Below the pieces are notes generated by a model that saw only the letters and a list, made by a program, of their open reading frames with translations, searched no databases and had not been told where the DNA came from. The position numbers and the translations under genes were made by a program. Of a stretch of 50,060 nucleotides of DNA, positions 1 to 7,266 are shown in pieces. The first letter of the stretch is position 1, and every line of letters begins with the position of its first letter. Source of the stretch: Synergistaceae bacterium (GTDB lineage Bacteria; Synergistota; Synergistia; Synergistales; Synergistaceae); contig JAITOY010000001.1 in assembly GCA_031289775.1 (NCBI GenBank), forward strand, positions 1 through 50,060. The letters are read 5' to 3'.

Positions 1-240
1 ACTTTCGCTCTGAGCGGTATAGAGAAATATATGGATAAGTCGTTCCAGAGCGGCTACCAACCCAATGCGGATGTATTTATAAGCGTTGACAAGTATTATT
101 ATGGCTTGCAGCCCAGCCCAGACGTCGCGTCCGGCGTCTTGAAGAAGCTGGCCAAGAATGAGGCCGTCACGACTAACGTCGGCGCGCCGATCACGAGCAG
201 CTACACCGGTAATAAGTACTTCTACATGTCCGTTCATTAA
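1..240 (+). CDS. pilin-like protein, C-terminal part (5' end outside window)
   Basis: The reading frame is open from the first base, so this is the last 79 residues of a longer protein. No N-terminal signal can be seen. Its C-terminus resembles that of the complete pilin-like protein at 2334-2795. Both carry an IEKYMD-type segment, a KYYYGL / KIYYGL segment, and an ending of the form FYM-V-x. I therefore infer a paralogous type IV pilin or pseudopilin-like protein, probably exported through a type II secretion or type IV pilus machine. The gene is closed by a strong intrinsic terminator about 40 bases downstream. The family call rests only on the resemblance within this window; the prepilin leader that would prove it lies outside. 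Confidence 0.6.
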   Translation, partial: TFALSGIEKYMDKSFQSGYQPNADVFISVDKYYYGLQPSPDVASGVLKKLAKNEAVTTNVGAPITSSYTGNKYFYMSVH

Positions 241-276
241 ACTAAACGATCAGGACATCGCAACGCGGTAATTCGT

Positions 277-315
277 CTCCCCGGCGATCAGCTCGAGCGC
301 CGGGGAGTTTTTTTT
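277..315 (+). terminator. Rho-independent terminator after the partial pilin-like gene
   Basis: A perfect 10-bp GC-rich stem (CTCCCCGGCG at 277-286 pairing with CGCCGGGGAG at 298-307) encloses an 11-nt loop and is followed directly by eight T residues (308-315). It separates the partial pilin-like gene from the transferase gene that starts at 360. Confidence 0.95.
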
Positions 316-359
316 AAAGGGCGCAGCCACTGCTCTAAAAAAGAGGGAGTGAGATTTCA

Positions 360-2231
360 ATGACAGACCACAGCGGGCTCGACGGGCTGAGAGACGCCGA
401 AAATAACGGGGCTGCGCGCGCCGCTCTCGCGCGTTTCGCGGGGCGCCTCGCCGGGAACAGGGCGCTGTCCCTCTGCATTCTGCTTTTTCCGATCTTCCTC
501 ATGATCCCGTTCTACGCCTCCATGCTCATTTATATAGACGGATACTCGCTCGAGGCCTATTACATCTGCCTGAACTATTTCTTTTTCCTGCTCCTCGCCA
601 TCGCCGCCATCCTCCTGCCGGGCCTGCCACGGTTATATCTGGCGCTCCTCTACGCCGCTCTGGCGCTCCCCATCGCGATAACGTCCGCGTATGTCTCGAT
701 ATACCGGCAGATGCTCGACGGCAACGTGTATTATTTCCTGTGGGAGACCAACGCAATAGAGGCGGGAGAGTACGTGGGCGACATCATCGCCAGGGCGCCC
801 GGCTCGGCGTTTTTTGTCGCCGCCGCATACCTCATCCCCCTTCCGCCGCTTGTTTATATCATTTATAAAATGCCTGTTCTGAAGGCCCTCGGCCTGAAGC
901 TCCGCTTTGCCTCATCGTTCGTCTGTCTCCTGGTTGTCGCCATAGCTGTCGCGCGGGGCGCTGTCGATCACAACGCCGCGTACCGTTTTTATTTTACGAT
1001 AGCCGACCATCAGGTAAACCTCAGGCTGACTTCGCTGCTCAGCGGAAAGGCGGCCGAAAAGCTCGAGGCGGCCGGCCTTGCGCGCGGCAGACCTGACGAC
1101 GTCAGGGAGACATACGTCGTCGTGATCGGCGAAAGCGCGTCGCGCCACCACATGAGCCTCTACGGCTACCCTCGTGCCACGGATCCGCGCATGTCCGAGC
1201 TGGCGGCGAGGGACGAGCTGCTGGCGTTCGGCAACGTCAGCGCCACAATGCCCGCCACGGTGGAAAGCCTGACGCGGGCGTTCACGTTTATGGATCAGGA
1301 TTCATCGTGGGAAAACGCGGTCGCCTCCGCCGTCGACATCTTCAACGCGGTCGATTTCAAAACATGGTGGCTCTCAAACAACTCCGTGATGTCCTTCTAT
1401 GACAAAAAGATGAAGATCGTCTCCGGAAATGCCGGCGCGCTCCGCGTGACGGAACCCAAAAACGCGGATCTGACCAGCATGACAACGAGGTCGGATGACG
1501 CGGCGTCCTCGAGGCTGGAGGGGAAGGATTCCAGCAGGCTCACGTTCGACGGCGCCATTCTGGACTGGTATGACGAGGCGCTTGACTCCGACGAAAAAAA
1601 GAAAATTATATTCGTCCACCTCAAGGGCAGCCACGTGCGCTACTGGTATCGCTTCCCAGCCGAATTCGAGAAATTTCGCGGCTCGGAGGGCATCGAACCA
1701 GAGACGCTGGGCCGGATAAACTCCGCCGCCGCCGGCGTCATAAACGACTACGACAACTCCATCCATTACACGGACTACATCCTGAGCGAGTTGATCGGCC
1801 GTCTGCGCGCGGCCGGCGGGGAGTCCTGGCTGATGTACTTCAGCGACCACGGGGAAGAGGTCTACGACTTCAGGGCATACCAGGGCAGAGACGGCGTCAA
1901 CGTTACGAAATACATGGTCGACGTCCCGTTTTTGCTCTGGTTCTCCGACGACTACAAAAAAATCAGGGATGTCGGGCCGATGAAGGAATATCTCGACAGG
2001 CCTTATGAACTGGACAATCTCATTTATACGATCATGGATCTGGGGCATATAGAGACAGTGCTGATGAACCCTGCCAAAAGCATCGTCTCGGACAAATTTG
2101 TCTTCCCGGTGAGACGCGTGCACGGCGTAGGCGCGAAAAAAGCGTATATCGAGATCGAACCGACAGGTTTATATAACCCAAAAACCTACGACGAGGAGAA
2201 AAAGCTGCTGGAAGAATATGAGAGGAAATAA
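360..2231 (+). CDS. membrane phosphoethanolamine-transferase-type sulfatase-fold enzyme
   Basis: A 623-residue protein with several N-terminal hydrophobic segments (about residues 35-205) and a C-terminal alkaline-phosphatase/sulfatase-fold domain. The domain carries VVVIGESASRHHMSLYGYP, with the nucleophile-position residue near Ser259 following GE. It also has a YDNSIHYTDYIL-type segment and a metal-binding SDHGEE motif at about 495-500. This layout is that of the EptA/EptC/CptA/OpgE group, which moves phosphoethanolamine (or a related phospho-headgroup) from phospholipid to lipid A, glycans or proteins on the outer face of the inner membrane. The substrate cannot be read from the sequence. 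It sits between two pilin-like genes on the same strand, and some Neisseria pilins are modified by enzymes of this superfamily, so pilin is a candidate acceptor by inference. The family call is firm; the substrate is open. Confidence 0.85.
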   Translation: MTDHSGLDGLRDAENNGAARAALARFAGRLAGNRALSLCILLFPIFLMIPFYASMLIYIDGYSLEAYYICLNYFFFLLLAIAAILLPGLPRLYLALLYAALALPIAITSAYVSIYRQMLDGNVYYFLWETNAIEAGEYVGDIIARAPGSAFFVAAAYLIPLPPLVYIIYKMPVLKALGLKLRFASSFVCLLVVAIAVARGAVDHNAAYRFYFTIADHQVNLRLTSLLSGKAAEKLEAAGLARGRPDDVRETYVVVIGESASRHHMSLYGYPRATDPRMSELAARDELLAFGNVSATMPATVESLTRAFTFMDQDSSWENAVASAVDIFNAVDFKTWWLSNNSVMSFYDKKMKIVSGNAGALRVTEPKNADLTSMTTRSDDAASSRLEGKDSSRLTFDGAILDWYDEALDSDEKKKIIFVHLKGSHVRYWYRFPAEFEKFRGSEGIEPETLGRINSAAAGVINDYDNSIHYTDYILSELIGRLRAAGGESWLMYFSDHGEEVYDFRAYQGRDGVNVTKYMVDVPFLLWFSDDYKKIRDVGPMKEYLDRPYELDNLIYTIMDLGHIETVLMNPAKSIVSDKFVFPVRRVHGVGAKKAYIEIEPTGLYNPKTYDEEKKLLEEYERK

Positions 2232-2242
2232 AGCGTCTGGCG

Positions 2243-2272
2243 TGGACAAAGAAGCCAGTACAGTTTTATAAT
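2243..2272 (+). promoter_or_regulatory. sigma-70-type promoter for the pilin-like gene
   Basis: TGGACA (2243-2248) and a perfect TATAAT (2267-2272) are 18 bp apart, about 60 bases upstream of the pilin-like start codon. The following leader holds a 6-bp inverted repeat, TCAGTT (2276-2281) and AACTGA (2300-2305). The pilin-like gene may therefore be transcribed independently of the transferase gene. Confidence 0.7.
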
Positions 2273-2333
2273 ATGTCAGTTATTTTGAAACATTTTAGGA
2301 ACTGATTCTATCAAAAAGGAGAGTTCTATTGCA

Positions 2334-2795
2334 ATGAAGACATCATCTCTTAAACGCAGGAATGGGTTCACTCTCGTCGAACTTATCGTGGTTTCCGTTA
2401 TCATCGGCGTCCTGGCCGGCATGATGATGTTGGTTTCGGGCCCCTCTACGGGCGGCGCCGCCGCCGCCGCGCTGATCTACGACCTTCGCCTCATCAAAGC
2501 CGCGTCCATGCAATATTACTACGATCACGGCGCCATGCCCTCGGATGGGCTTGCGCCGGGGGCGAGCACGGAGCTGGCCGCGTACATCGAGAAATATATG
2601 GATCAGGGATACGACGGCAGCTATGGCGGAGTGATTTATTACGCTCATGAAAACGGCAAGATCTATTACGGGCTCCTGCCGGATGAATTCACCGAGAAGG
2701 CGAAGGAGAAGCTGCAGGCGAACGGCCTGATATACACGTCCACTGGGGATCCATACGCCGGCGGCGCCGGGCCGTTTTATATGATAGTTAAATAA
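2334..2795 (+). CDS. type IV pilin-like / pseudopilin protein
   Basis: A 153-residue protein with a textbook class III prepilin leader. A short basic stretch ends in RRNG, followed by FTLVELIVVSVIIGVLAG, so the prepilin peptidase site is Gly11/Phe12 and the mature protein has the conserved Glu at +5. The hydrophobic helix runs to about residue 35. The rest is a small soluble domain with an IEKYMDQ segment and the ending FYMIVK. That C-terminal domain resembles the partial protein at 1-240. AAGGAG at 2316-2321 precedes the ATG by 12 bases, and a good promoter lies upstream. No assembly ATPase, prepilin peptidase or secretin is present, so whether it is a pilus, secretion-system or minor pilin cannot be decided. 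Its 3' end overlaps the convergent recG gene by 19 bp. Confidence 0.85.
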   Translation: MKTSSLKRRNGFTLVELIVVSVIIGVLAGMMMLVSGPSTGGAAAAALIYDLRLIKAASMQYYYDHGAMPSDGLAPGASTELAAYIEKYMDQGYDGSYGGVIYYAHENGKIYYGLLPDEFTEKAKEKLQANGLIYTSTGDPYAGGAGPFYMIVK

Positions 2796-4798
2796 ACGTC
2801 CTCGCGGGCCATCAATAGCAGGCCGGCGTCCATTGCCGGGTTCGCCGCGCGGAAGGATATCTCTCCGTGCTGGCGAACCCCGGCTATTTCTCCGGCGCCC
2901 CTCTCCTTCATGTCCTCCTCCGCTATAACAAAACCGTCGTCTGTTTTTTTCAGCACATGAAGCCTCCCGTGATTTTTTATATTGAGCGCGGAGTCCAGCA
3001 GCAGGCAAAACCCCTGCCTCCCGCCCCGCCCGACGCGGCCCCTCAACTGGTGCAGCTGGGCGAGGCCGAAGCGGCAGGCGGACTCTATAACTATGACGGT
3101 CGCCTCCGGGACGTCTAAACCGACCTCTATCACGGTCGTGGCCACGAGGACGTCCGACTCCCCTCGCGCGAATCGCGAGATCGCCTCGTTTTTTTCGTCG
3201 CGCGTAAGTTTGCCGTGAAGCCGCTCCACTCTAATTTTTTTAATTTTTTCCTCCATGTCTGAGACCCTCTGTTGGATCGATGGGAGTCCGGGGGCGTTTA
3301 CGTTTTGTCCGTCGCCGGCGGCAGGCTCGTCCCCTATCGAAGGGCAGACCCAATAGCAGCGCTCGCCGCGTTTTATCCTGCGCTCGAGAAACGAATAAAC
3401 TTCGTCCGTGTGGTTGTCGCTCACTATCTTTGTGATAACCGGCATTCTGCCCGGCGGGCGGCCGGTCATCACCGTCGCGTCCATGTCGCCGTAAACCGCC
3501 ATACAAAGCGTACGAGGAATGGGCGTCGCGCTCATCATAAGCGTGTGCGGCATCACATCCCGCTTCGCCAGGCGCTCCCTCTGGAGGACGCCGAACCTGT
3601 GCTGCTCGTCTATGACGACGAGACCGAGCGACTTGAACTCCAGGCCATCCCCGAGGAGCGCGTGCGCGCCCACGACAAGGCCAGCCTCGCCCGTCCTGAG
3701 CGACTCCAGCATCTTCTCCCTCTCGCAGGCCGGCATACCGCCTAAAAACTCGACACATTTTATCCCAAGCGGAGAGAGGAGTTTTACGCACTCTCGATAA
3801 AACTGGCCGGTCAGCACGGTTGTAGGGGCCATAACGGCCGCCTGCCGGCCGGCGCCGAGGCATTGGGCAATCGCGCGGGCCGCGACGACAGTCTTTCCGG
3901 CGCCTACGTCGCCCTGCAGCAACCTGTGCATCGGCGATTCTCGGCACAGATCCCTCGATATCTCCTCCGATGCGCCGCTCTGAGAATCGGTCATCTCGAA
4001 GGGGAGCGACAGGGTAAATTTTCGGGCGAGATCGAGCCCATTTTTCAGGGAGAACGCGCGCTTTTTTTTGCGCGCGTCAACCGATTCGAATATTTTTTTC
4101 TGGACGTCGTAGAATTCCTGGTAGGCTAGGCGAGACCTGGAAACGCGAATCTCCTCGTCGGAACGCGGCGCGTGAACGCCCCTGAATGCGTCCGCGAGGG
4201 ATGGAAATGAACGTTTTTTTAAAATTTCGTCCGGCAGCGTGTCGGACACGCGAAAGTCAGGCGACGTTACGCAGCGATAGATTATGCCGGCGAGCTGTTT
4301 TCTTGGAAGTTGCTTCACTGTGGGATAGACCGGCAATATCCTGAACCAGTCGTTTTTTGCCTTTTTGTCCGCTTCGTCGTCCGCCAGGAGCGTCCAGTCG
4401 GGGTTTTTGAACTCCATACAGCCACGGTCTTCAAGCGGGGCGCCATATAAAAGCATACTCTTTCCGGCGGCGAGCGACGTAAAACTCATTCGTCCCCCAA
4501 AGATCGTCACTTTGGCTGGGCCGCTGCCGTCGTTTATTTCAAGGAGCGCTATGTGTAGGTTCCTGAACTTCGCCGAGCGGACTTCGCACTTCTCCACCCG
4601 CGCCCTCACTGCCGCCGGCGTCCCGGACGACAGCGACTTTACGGAGGTAAGGCGACTGCGATCCTCGTAGCGAACCGGCATATGGAGGAGAAGATCGAAC
4701 ACGCTCTCGATCCCAAGACAAGAGAGAGCTCGAATGCGGCTTGAACCAACCCCGCTCAGAGCAGCGAGGGAGCTTGGTTCGACGTCATTTGCTTCTAT
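2777..4798 (-). CDS. recG: ATP-dependent DNA helicase RecG
   Basis: RecG remodels stalled replication forks and branched DNA. Visible motifs are an RYEDR wedge-domain signature, Walker A GDVGAGKT, the IDEQHRFG box, MSATPIPRT, and the C-terminal GRVGRGGRQGFCLLL and TDDGFVIAEEDMKERG stretches. The first canonical start is GTG at 4702, but clear RecG sequence (LSGVGSSRIRALSCLGIESV) continues upstream to an in-frame stop at 4802-4804 with no ATG, GTG or TTG. I place the start at ATA (4798-4796), which overlaps the divIVA TAG as ATAG and has GAGG eight bases upstream. That gives 673 residues, close to the usual 680-690. ATT at 4735 and CTG at 4759 are weaker alternatives, and a sequence error is possible. 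It is the last gene of a minus-strand run after divIVA, and its 3' end overlaps the pilin-like gene. Confidence 0.93.
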   Translation of the reverse strand: MEANDVEPSSLAALSGVGSSRIRALSCLGIESVFDLLLHMPVRYEDRSRLTSVKSLSSGTPAAVRARVEKCEVRSAKFRNLHIALLEINDGSGPAKVTIFGGRMSFTSLAAGKSMLLYGAPLEDRGCMEFKNPDWTLLADDEADKKAKNDWFRILPVYPTVKQLPRKQLAGIIYRCVTSPDFRVSDTLPDEILKKRSFPSLADAFRGVHAPRSDEEIRVSRSRLAYQEFYDVQKKIFESVDARKKKRAFSLKNGLDLARKFTLSLPFEMTDSQSGASEEISRDLCRESPMHRLLQGDVGAGKTVVAARAIAQCLGAGRQAAVMAPTTVLTGQFYRECVKLLSPLGIKCVEFLGGMPACEREKMLESLRTGEAGLVVGAHALLGDGLEFKSLGLVVIDEQHRFGVLQRERLAKRDVMPHTLMMSATPIPRTLCMAVYGDMDATVMTGRPPGRMPVITKIVSDNHTDEVYSFLERRIKRGERCYWVCPSIGDEPAAGDGQNVNAPGLPSIQQRVSDMEEKIKKIRVERLHGKLTRDEKNEAISRFARGESDVLVATTVIEVGLDVPEATVIVIESACRFGLAQLHQLRGRVGRGGRQGFCLLLDSALNIKNHGRLHVLKKTDDGFVIAEEDMKERGAGEIAGVRQHGEISFRAANPAMDAGLLLMAREDVYLTII

Positions 4799-5514
4799 CT
4801 GTCAAACCTCACGTCTGAGTTGAGAAGACTCGGGTCGATGCCAAGCACGTTCAGTGTGTTGGAGAGCTCCTGTTTTCTGGCCTCCTCGCTCATTTCTTTT
4901 CTGTCCCTCTCCCTCTCGAAATCCATCGAGGTCTTGAGCGGAGGTGACGGTATCTTGCCGGCTGAAGATACGCTGCCGCCTGTGTTGAGTATCTTCGTCG
5001 AGTGCTCCGGCGCCCTGATTTTTCCGCTGCCCGTCTCAGCCTTGTCGAGGACGTCAGAGAGGTCGCGGACGAAGTTGCGCACACTGGTGAAACCGGACTC
5101 ACGGAGTGTCTGGAGCGACTGAACCTCCGTCGAGTACTCCGAGACCGCTATCTCCGCGTCGTGGATGATCTTTTCGGCCTTGGCTTTTGCCTCGGCGATT
5201 ATATCAGCGGCGTAAGTCGACGCCTGATTGATCTTTTCCTCGGCTATGGCGCCGGCGTTGCTGACCTTCTCCTCGGCGGTTCTCTGGGCCATGAGGAGAG
5301 CCTCGTGCAGTGAGCCCTTTATATTGTCGTAATCGCGCAGCCTCTCGCCCTGTTCTGCGATGATACGTTCACAGTCCTTCGTCTTTTGGACGTAGGCCTG
5401 AATGCATTCGGCCACTCTATCCAAAAACTCGTCCACTTCCGCGGGGTCGTAACCCCTCATGGTTTTTTTAAACCCCTGATTGACTACGTCCAAAGAAGTT
5501 AAAAGCTCGCTCAC
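4795..5514 (-). CDS. divIVA: DivIVA-domain cell-division/polarity protein
   Basis: A 239-residue protein opening with the DivIVA signature (GYDPAEVDEFLDRV at about 20-33). This is the membrane-curvature-sensing part that localises to division septa and poles. It is followed by long Glu/Lys/Ala-rich coiled-coil sequence to about residue 150 and a low-complexity Ser/Pro/charged tail. The start is GTG with a GGGGGG ribosome-binding stretch just upstream. It lies 24 bp after yggS, as in the ylm-divIVA region of Firmicutes, but no sepF or yggT gene is found between them here. Its TAG stop overlaps the proposed recG start. Confidence 0.9.
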   Translation of the reverse strand: MSELLTSLDVVNQGFKKTMRGYDPAEVDEFLDRVAECIQAYVQKTKDCERIIAEQGERLRDYDNIKGSLHEALLMAQRTAEEKVSNAGAIAEEKINQASTYAADIIAEAKAKAEKIIHDAEIAVSEYSTEVQSLQTLRESGFTSVRNFVRDLSDVLDKAETGSGKIRAPEHSTKILNTGGSVSSAGKIPSPPLKTSMDFERERDRKEMSEEARKQELSNTLNVLGIDPSLLNSDVRFDR

Positions 5515-5538
5515 AACAATACCCCCCGATGTCGTTGT

Positions 5539-6255
5539 TTATCCATGCCTCGCTCCGAAAATCCCGGTCCCGATTCTAACTAAGGTCGAGCCCTCCTCTA
5601 TGGCGATCTCGAAATCCCCGCTCATCCCCATCGAGAGATGACGCATCGGCAACCCCAGTTTCTCGCGCGCTTCGGCGGCGAGCGATCTCAAAAGCGCGAA
5701 TGATTCGCGCGCGCCTCGCTCTCCGCCTTCGAGCGGGCCAATGGTCATGAGGCCGTCTATAGCGAGGCGCCGGCAGTCGCGCGAAATTTCTTCAACGAGC
5801 TCCAAAAATCGGGACGGTTCCACCCCGTATTTGGATTCCTCTCCCGACGTGTTGACCTCTATCATAACTGGATATGGGGCAACCTTCAAGCGCGTCTCCG
5901 CCATTATCCTGTCGAGCGTCGACGCGAGCTGGAGGCTGTCGACGCTCTCGATACAATCAAACAACTCCGCGGCACGTTTGGCTTTGTTTCGCTGGAGATG
6001 CCCTATCATGTGCCAAACGGCACTCTCGCGCGTCCAGGAAGCGGCCTTGCTCTCTCTCTCCTGCGCCCTGTTTTCACCAAAAACAGTTATACCACAGTCG
6101 AGCGCCATATACAAAGAGTCAAGCGGTTGGAATTTCGACACGCCCACAAGCATAACATCCCGCGGCGCTCTGCCTGAGCGCGCCGCGGCGGTTGCTATCC
6201 GCTCTTTTATGGAGAGAACGTTCTCTCTCATTCGGGTCTCCGTCATAATTTCCAT
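5539..6255 (-). CDS. yggS: pyridoxal-phosphate homeostasis protein YggS/PROSC family
   Basis: A 238-residue alanine-racemase-fold protein without a C-terminal domain, as usual for the family. It binds PLP and balances its free pool. The PLP lysine lies in VGVSKFQP near the N-terminus. Other family stretches are FGENRAQE, WHMIGHLQRNKAK, the GLMTIGPL strand and the phosphate-binding SMGMSGDFEIAIEEGSTLVR. ATG at 6255 is preceded by an in-frame TTG at 6258. AAAGGA lies 9 bases before the TTG and 12 before the ATG, so either could be used. It sits between the HlyD-like gene and divIVA. Confidence 0.93.
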   Translation of the reverse strand: MEIMTETRMRENVLSIKERIATAAARSGRAPRDVMLVGVSKFQPLDSLYMALDCGITVFGENRAQERESKAASWTRESAVWHMIGHLQRNKAKRAAELFDCIESVDSLQLASTLDRIMAETRLKVAPYPVMIEVNTSGEESKYGVEPSRFLELVEEISRDCRRLAIDGLMTIGPLEGGERGARESFALLRSLAAEAREKLGLPMRHLSMGMSGDFEIAIEEGSTLVRIGTGIFGARHG

Positions 6256-6298
6256 CAAAAAATCATGTCCTTTGCGATGCCCTTAATCTTCGTTTATT

Positions 6299-7249
6299 TT
6301 ACCAGAGTTTTACCCTGCCCTCGCGAGCCGAATGTCCATTCACGATCACAGCGTCGCCGAGTTTCATACCCTTCGTCACGAGGAATTTCGACCCGCCTAT
6401 CGAGAGTCCCTCCACCTTCGTGAAAACCGCGTCGGAGCCCGCGAGGACAAAAACGCCGTTAGAACCGTCCTTTACAGCGACCGCGGACTCCGGGATCGAG
6501 ACGCCCACCACGCTCCCGGCCTCTATCATCAGCTCGTAATTTCTGGAGAGAGTGACGTCCGGCGGAAACCACGGCATCGTGAGGTATATCTTGACCTTAT
6601 GCCCTATGACGTCGAACACCCTTACCTGCGCGTGGGAGGGCGTGTCCAATGGATCCATTTTAACCATTACTCCGTTCGACGCAAGGTTTTTCTCAAGATT
6701 AGGCGTTATATCCGCGTAACCAATGAAGCGCAGATCCTGCGGCTGGTCAATTAACTTTCCGACGGTTTCGCCCTTTTTCACGCTCGCGCCGTCCTTCAGC
6801 AATTTCACTGGCGAGGTCTCAGGAAGTTCATCCTGGCCGGGCCAGAGGTACGCGTACCTCCATTTGCCTTCGAATCCGTCGACGCCAGCTACGAAATATC
6901 CCTCCTCCGACGCCCTCACGTCCGATATCGACGATCCGGCGCCGACTCTCGCCACGACAGCCCCTTTCGCGACCCTCACAGGGCCTCGCCCTCTCGGGAA
7001 GCTTACCGCGCCGGCTCTTGGCGCCGGGAGTGTTTTTTCGTTCCAGAGGAAGACGCCATCCACAGTGAGCGAGTCGACCTCGACCCACGGGAGCGCCCAA
7101 GTGATCTCCGGGTGGATGCTGTCGTACTGCTCGAAGTAAGAGCGGAACGCGTACACCCATACGACGGCTATGGCCGTCACTGAGATAAAGTATAGTACCT
7201 TATACGCGAGTTTTTTTTTAGGCTTCTCCCCCTGCTCTCTTCTGCGCAA
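6299..7249 (-). CDS. HlyD-like membrane-fusion/adaptor protein
   Basis: A 316-residue protein with a basic N-terminus, one transmembrane helix at about residues 17-37 and a large extracytoplasmic part. That part has beta-rich, lipoyl/barrel-sandwich-like segments (GRGPVRVAKGAVVARVG near 90, KKGETVGKL near 160) and a C-terminal beta-barrel-like stretch. This resembles the HlyD-family periplasmic adaptor proteins often found beside yggS and divIVA in Firmicutes and Synergistota. No partner inner-membrane transporter or outer-membrane channel is adjacent, so a transport role is not established and a cell-envelope or division role is possible. The only workable start is TTG at 7249, because a stop lies three codons upstream. 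GGGG stands 10-15 bases before it. Confidence 0.7.
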   Translation of the reverse strand: MRRREQGEKPKKKLAYKVLYFISVTAIAVVWVYAFRSYFEQYDSIHPEITWALPWVEVDSLTVDGVFLWNEKTLPAPRAGAVSFPRGRGPVRVAKGAVVARVGAGSSISDVRASEEGYFVAGVDGFEGKWRYAYLWPGQDELPETSPVKLLKDGASVKKGETVGKLIDQPQDLRFIGYADITPNLEKNLASNGVMVKMDPLDTPSHAQVRVFDVIGHKVKIYLTMPWFPPDVTLSRNYELMIEAGSVVGVSIPESAVAVKDGSNGVFVLAGSDAVFTKVEGLSIGGSKFLVTKGMKLGDAVIVNGHSAREGRVKLW

Positions 7250-7266
7250 CGCCGCTCATCCCCGCG

